From positions 430,034 to 494,033 of the forward strand of contig NZ_JAROAU010000003.1 of the NCBI RefSeq assembly GCF_029433855.1: a stretch of 64,000 nucleotides of DNA. Reading direction: 5' to 3'. The notes under the pieces are model-generated. The model saw only the letters and a program-made list of their open reading frames with translations, did not search any database and had not been told where the DNA came from. Shown piece after piece: positions 63,335 through 64,000 of the stretch. The DNA comes from Candidatus Kosakonia sp. 282A-S69 (GTDB taxonomy: Bacteria; Pseudomonadota; Gammaproteobacteria; Enterobacterales; Enterobacteriaceae). The position numbers and the translations under genes are program-made. Positions within the stretch are counted from its first letter, which is position 1. The number at the start of each line of letters is the position of its first letter.

Positions 63335-63475
63335 ATAGAGAGCGCGTTATGTATCCTGAAAAAAGAGTCGCTCTTACTGTCATTAATCATTGATCTCTCT
63401 GTGGGAGATGAAGAGGACGGAGAAAGCGTTTCTGCCACCATTATCGTTTATAGAGAAGCCTGGAGAGTAAGATGA
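63335..63475 (+). pseudogene. Broken small reading frame coupled to the DUF7660 gene
   Basis: One frame is open from 63335 and ends in a charged then hydrophobic tail (GDEEDGESVSATIIVYREAW) whose stop overlaps the next ATG as ATGA. It has no start codon with a ribosome-binding site. A second frame from the ATG at 63349 gives MYPEKRVALTVINH and stops at 63393. Joining the two needs one frameshift and gives a protein of about 45 residues. This is inference from frame structure; the piece may also be a leftover 3' end of a longer gene. Confidence 0.4.
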
Positions 63476-63720
63476 TCCCCACCGATAACGAAATAAAATC
63501 AAAAGCAGATTTCCTGGCTTTTCTTACGTTATACAGCCAGGATCTCAAATCGTCCCCAGAAGAGTGGGCTAATCGCGATCTCCCCTCTTTTTTAGAAGCA
63601 TTGAAAGCGTGGGTCGAAGATATGGAACAGTATTATATCAATACAAAACAGGAGGTTCCGTCAGATATGAACTGGAAAGTTCTTTACGATATGCTGATGG
63701 CTGCCAGGATATATGAGTAA
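63472..63720 (+). CDS. DUF7660 family small acidic protein
   Basis: This 82-residue cytoplasmic protein has the family pattern: an N-terminal IKSKADFLAFL helix, LPSFLEALKAWVEDMEQYY, then VPSDMNWKVLYDMLMAARIYE at the C-terminus. The function is unknown. From general knowledge, genes of this family often lie among toxin-immunity clusters, which would make it a possible orphan immunity protein (inference). The start has GGAGAGTAAG before it and overlaps the stop of the broken frame upstream. The codons are AT-rich, unlike mutS, suggesting transfer. Confidence 0.85.
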   Translation: MIPTDNEIKSKADFLAFLTLYSQDLKSSPEEWANRDLPSFLEALKAWVEDMEQYYINTKQEVPSDMNWKVLYDMLMAARIYE

Positions 63721-63954
63721 CTATTTCTCTTGTGATAGAAACAGGTCAGGAAAAAAGCATTAATTTTGGATATGGTAATTATTTTTTTTCGAATCTTGCT
63801 AAAAGTGAAATATTCAAGCAAAGGAAATATTTTTTATTAACAGAAGCAACCATGCGCGGTGTGCGATGGTGCTTTTAAAAATATCAGTACAGCATATTAG
63901 GTGCTACCCGGTTGGAACTATATGTTTTGGTGTTCAACAGATAATGGAGTTATT
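63721..63954. other. AT-rich spacer after the DUF7660 gene
   Basis: This is very AT-rich DNA with one probable terminator (listed next). No gene is seen. Its composition matches the DUF7660 gene and differs from the rest of the window. Confidence 0.6.
63845..63876 (+). terminator. Probable terminator after the DUF7660 gene
   Basis: AGCAACCATGCGC pairs with GTGCGATGGTGCT, with two single-base bulges, and is followed by TTTT. The stem is long but the T run is short. Confidence 0.5.
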
Positions 63955-64000
63955 GTGCCAAATTACAAAAAAACGCTTTGTTATGACTCAGCAGATCAAC
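63955..64000 (+). CDS. Start of an unidentified gene (3' end outside window)
   Basis: A GTG at 63955 follows GGAG by 5 bases and opens a frame to the window edge beginning MPNYKKTLCYDSADQ. A second possible start, the ATG at 63944, is in another frame. Only 15 codons are visible, so neither family nor function can be given. Confidence 0.35.
   Translation, partial: MPNYKKTLCYDSADQ

Larger units (their letters stand above)
62383..63471. other. mutS upstream noncoding region (about 1.1 kb)
   Basis: This AT-rich region has base composition unlike its neighbours and no convincing intact gene. It holds TTTGCATCG inverted repeats (62467-62492 and 62746-62779), a weak 6-base hairpin with T5 at 62637-62660, a strong orphan terminator at 63138-63169 and a broken reading frame at 63335-63475. 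A 67-codon frame at 62881-63084 precedes the terminator but has a poor ribosome-binding site. Confidence 0.75.

Overview
This 64 kb window is chromosomal DNA from a member of the Enterobacteriaceae. Nearly every protein lines up along its whole length with an Escherichia coli K-12 protein. The gene order from ygeA-lysR-lysA to rpoS-mutS is that of the E. coli lysA-to-mutS segment, read in the opposite direction. The GC-rich codon use and a siroheme-synthase gene heading the cysDNC operon point to the Klebsiella/Enterobacter/Kosakonia/Cronobacter side of the family; I cannot name the genus.

Layout: (1) 1-2.7 kb holds the ygeA 3' end, lysR and lysA. (2) 2.7-6.9 kb is an accessory beta-glucoside cassette absent from K-12: a lone PTS EIIC, a GH1 6-phospho-beta-glucosidase, a UxuR-like GntR regulator and a GNAT enzyme, with three regulator-type operators and a CRP-like site in front. 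(3) 6.9-15.1 kb holds REP repeats, galR, the sRNAs OmrB and OmrA, aas-lplT, tas, ygdR, ygdQ and mutH. (4) 15.1-20.6 kb starts with a noncoding region carrying two consensus DnaA boxes and a perfect CRP core palindrome, followed by rppH-ptsP and lgt-thyA. (5) 20.7-34.3 kb is one co-directional run: four minor pseudopilin genes (ppdA, ppdB, ygdB, ppdC), then recC-ptrA-recB-recD. (6) 34.3-44.5 kb holds argA with its ARG boxes, amiC, two initiator tRNA genes, mltA, tcdA, csdE-csdA, ygdI, GcvB, gcvA, ygdD and rlmM. (7) 44.5-57.2 kb holds iap, cysG-cysD-cysN-cysC, ygbE, ftsB-ispD-ispF-truD-surE-pcm, nlpD and rpoS. (8) 57.2-64 kb is a variable end: a DUF4440 gene and an MFS exporter divergent from a LysR regulator, mutS, over 1 kb of structured noncoding DNA, a small DUF7660 gene behind a broken reading frame, and the start of another gene.

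Most of the window is conserved housekeeping: lysine and arginine synthesis, DNA repair (MutH, MutS, RecBCD), lipoprotein and phospholipid maintenance, RNA modification, sulfate assimilation, isoprenoid synthesis and stress control (RpoS, GcvB, OmrA/B).

The places most worth a second look are the beta-glucoside cassette and its operators, the DnaA/CRP region before rppH, the rlmM-iap junction (about 60 kb of the K-12 order is absent there), the enlarged nlpD-rpoS leader with an extra hairpin, and the mutS-distal region with inverted repeats, an orphan terminator and the DUF7660 locus. I found no CRISPR array, insertion sequence, integrase or prophage.
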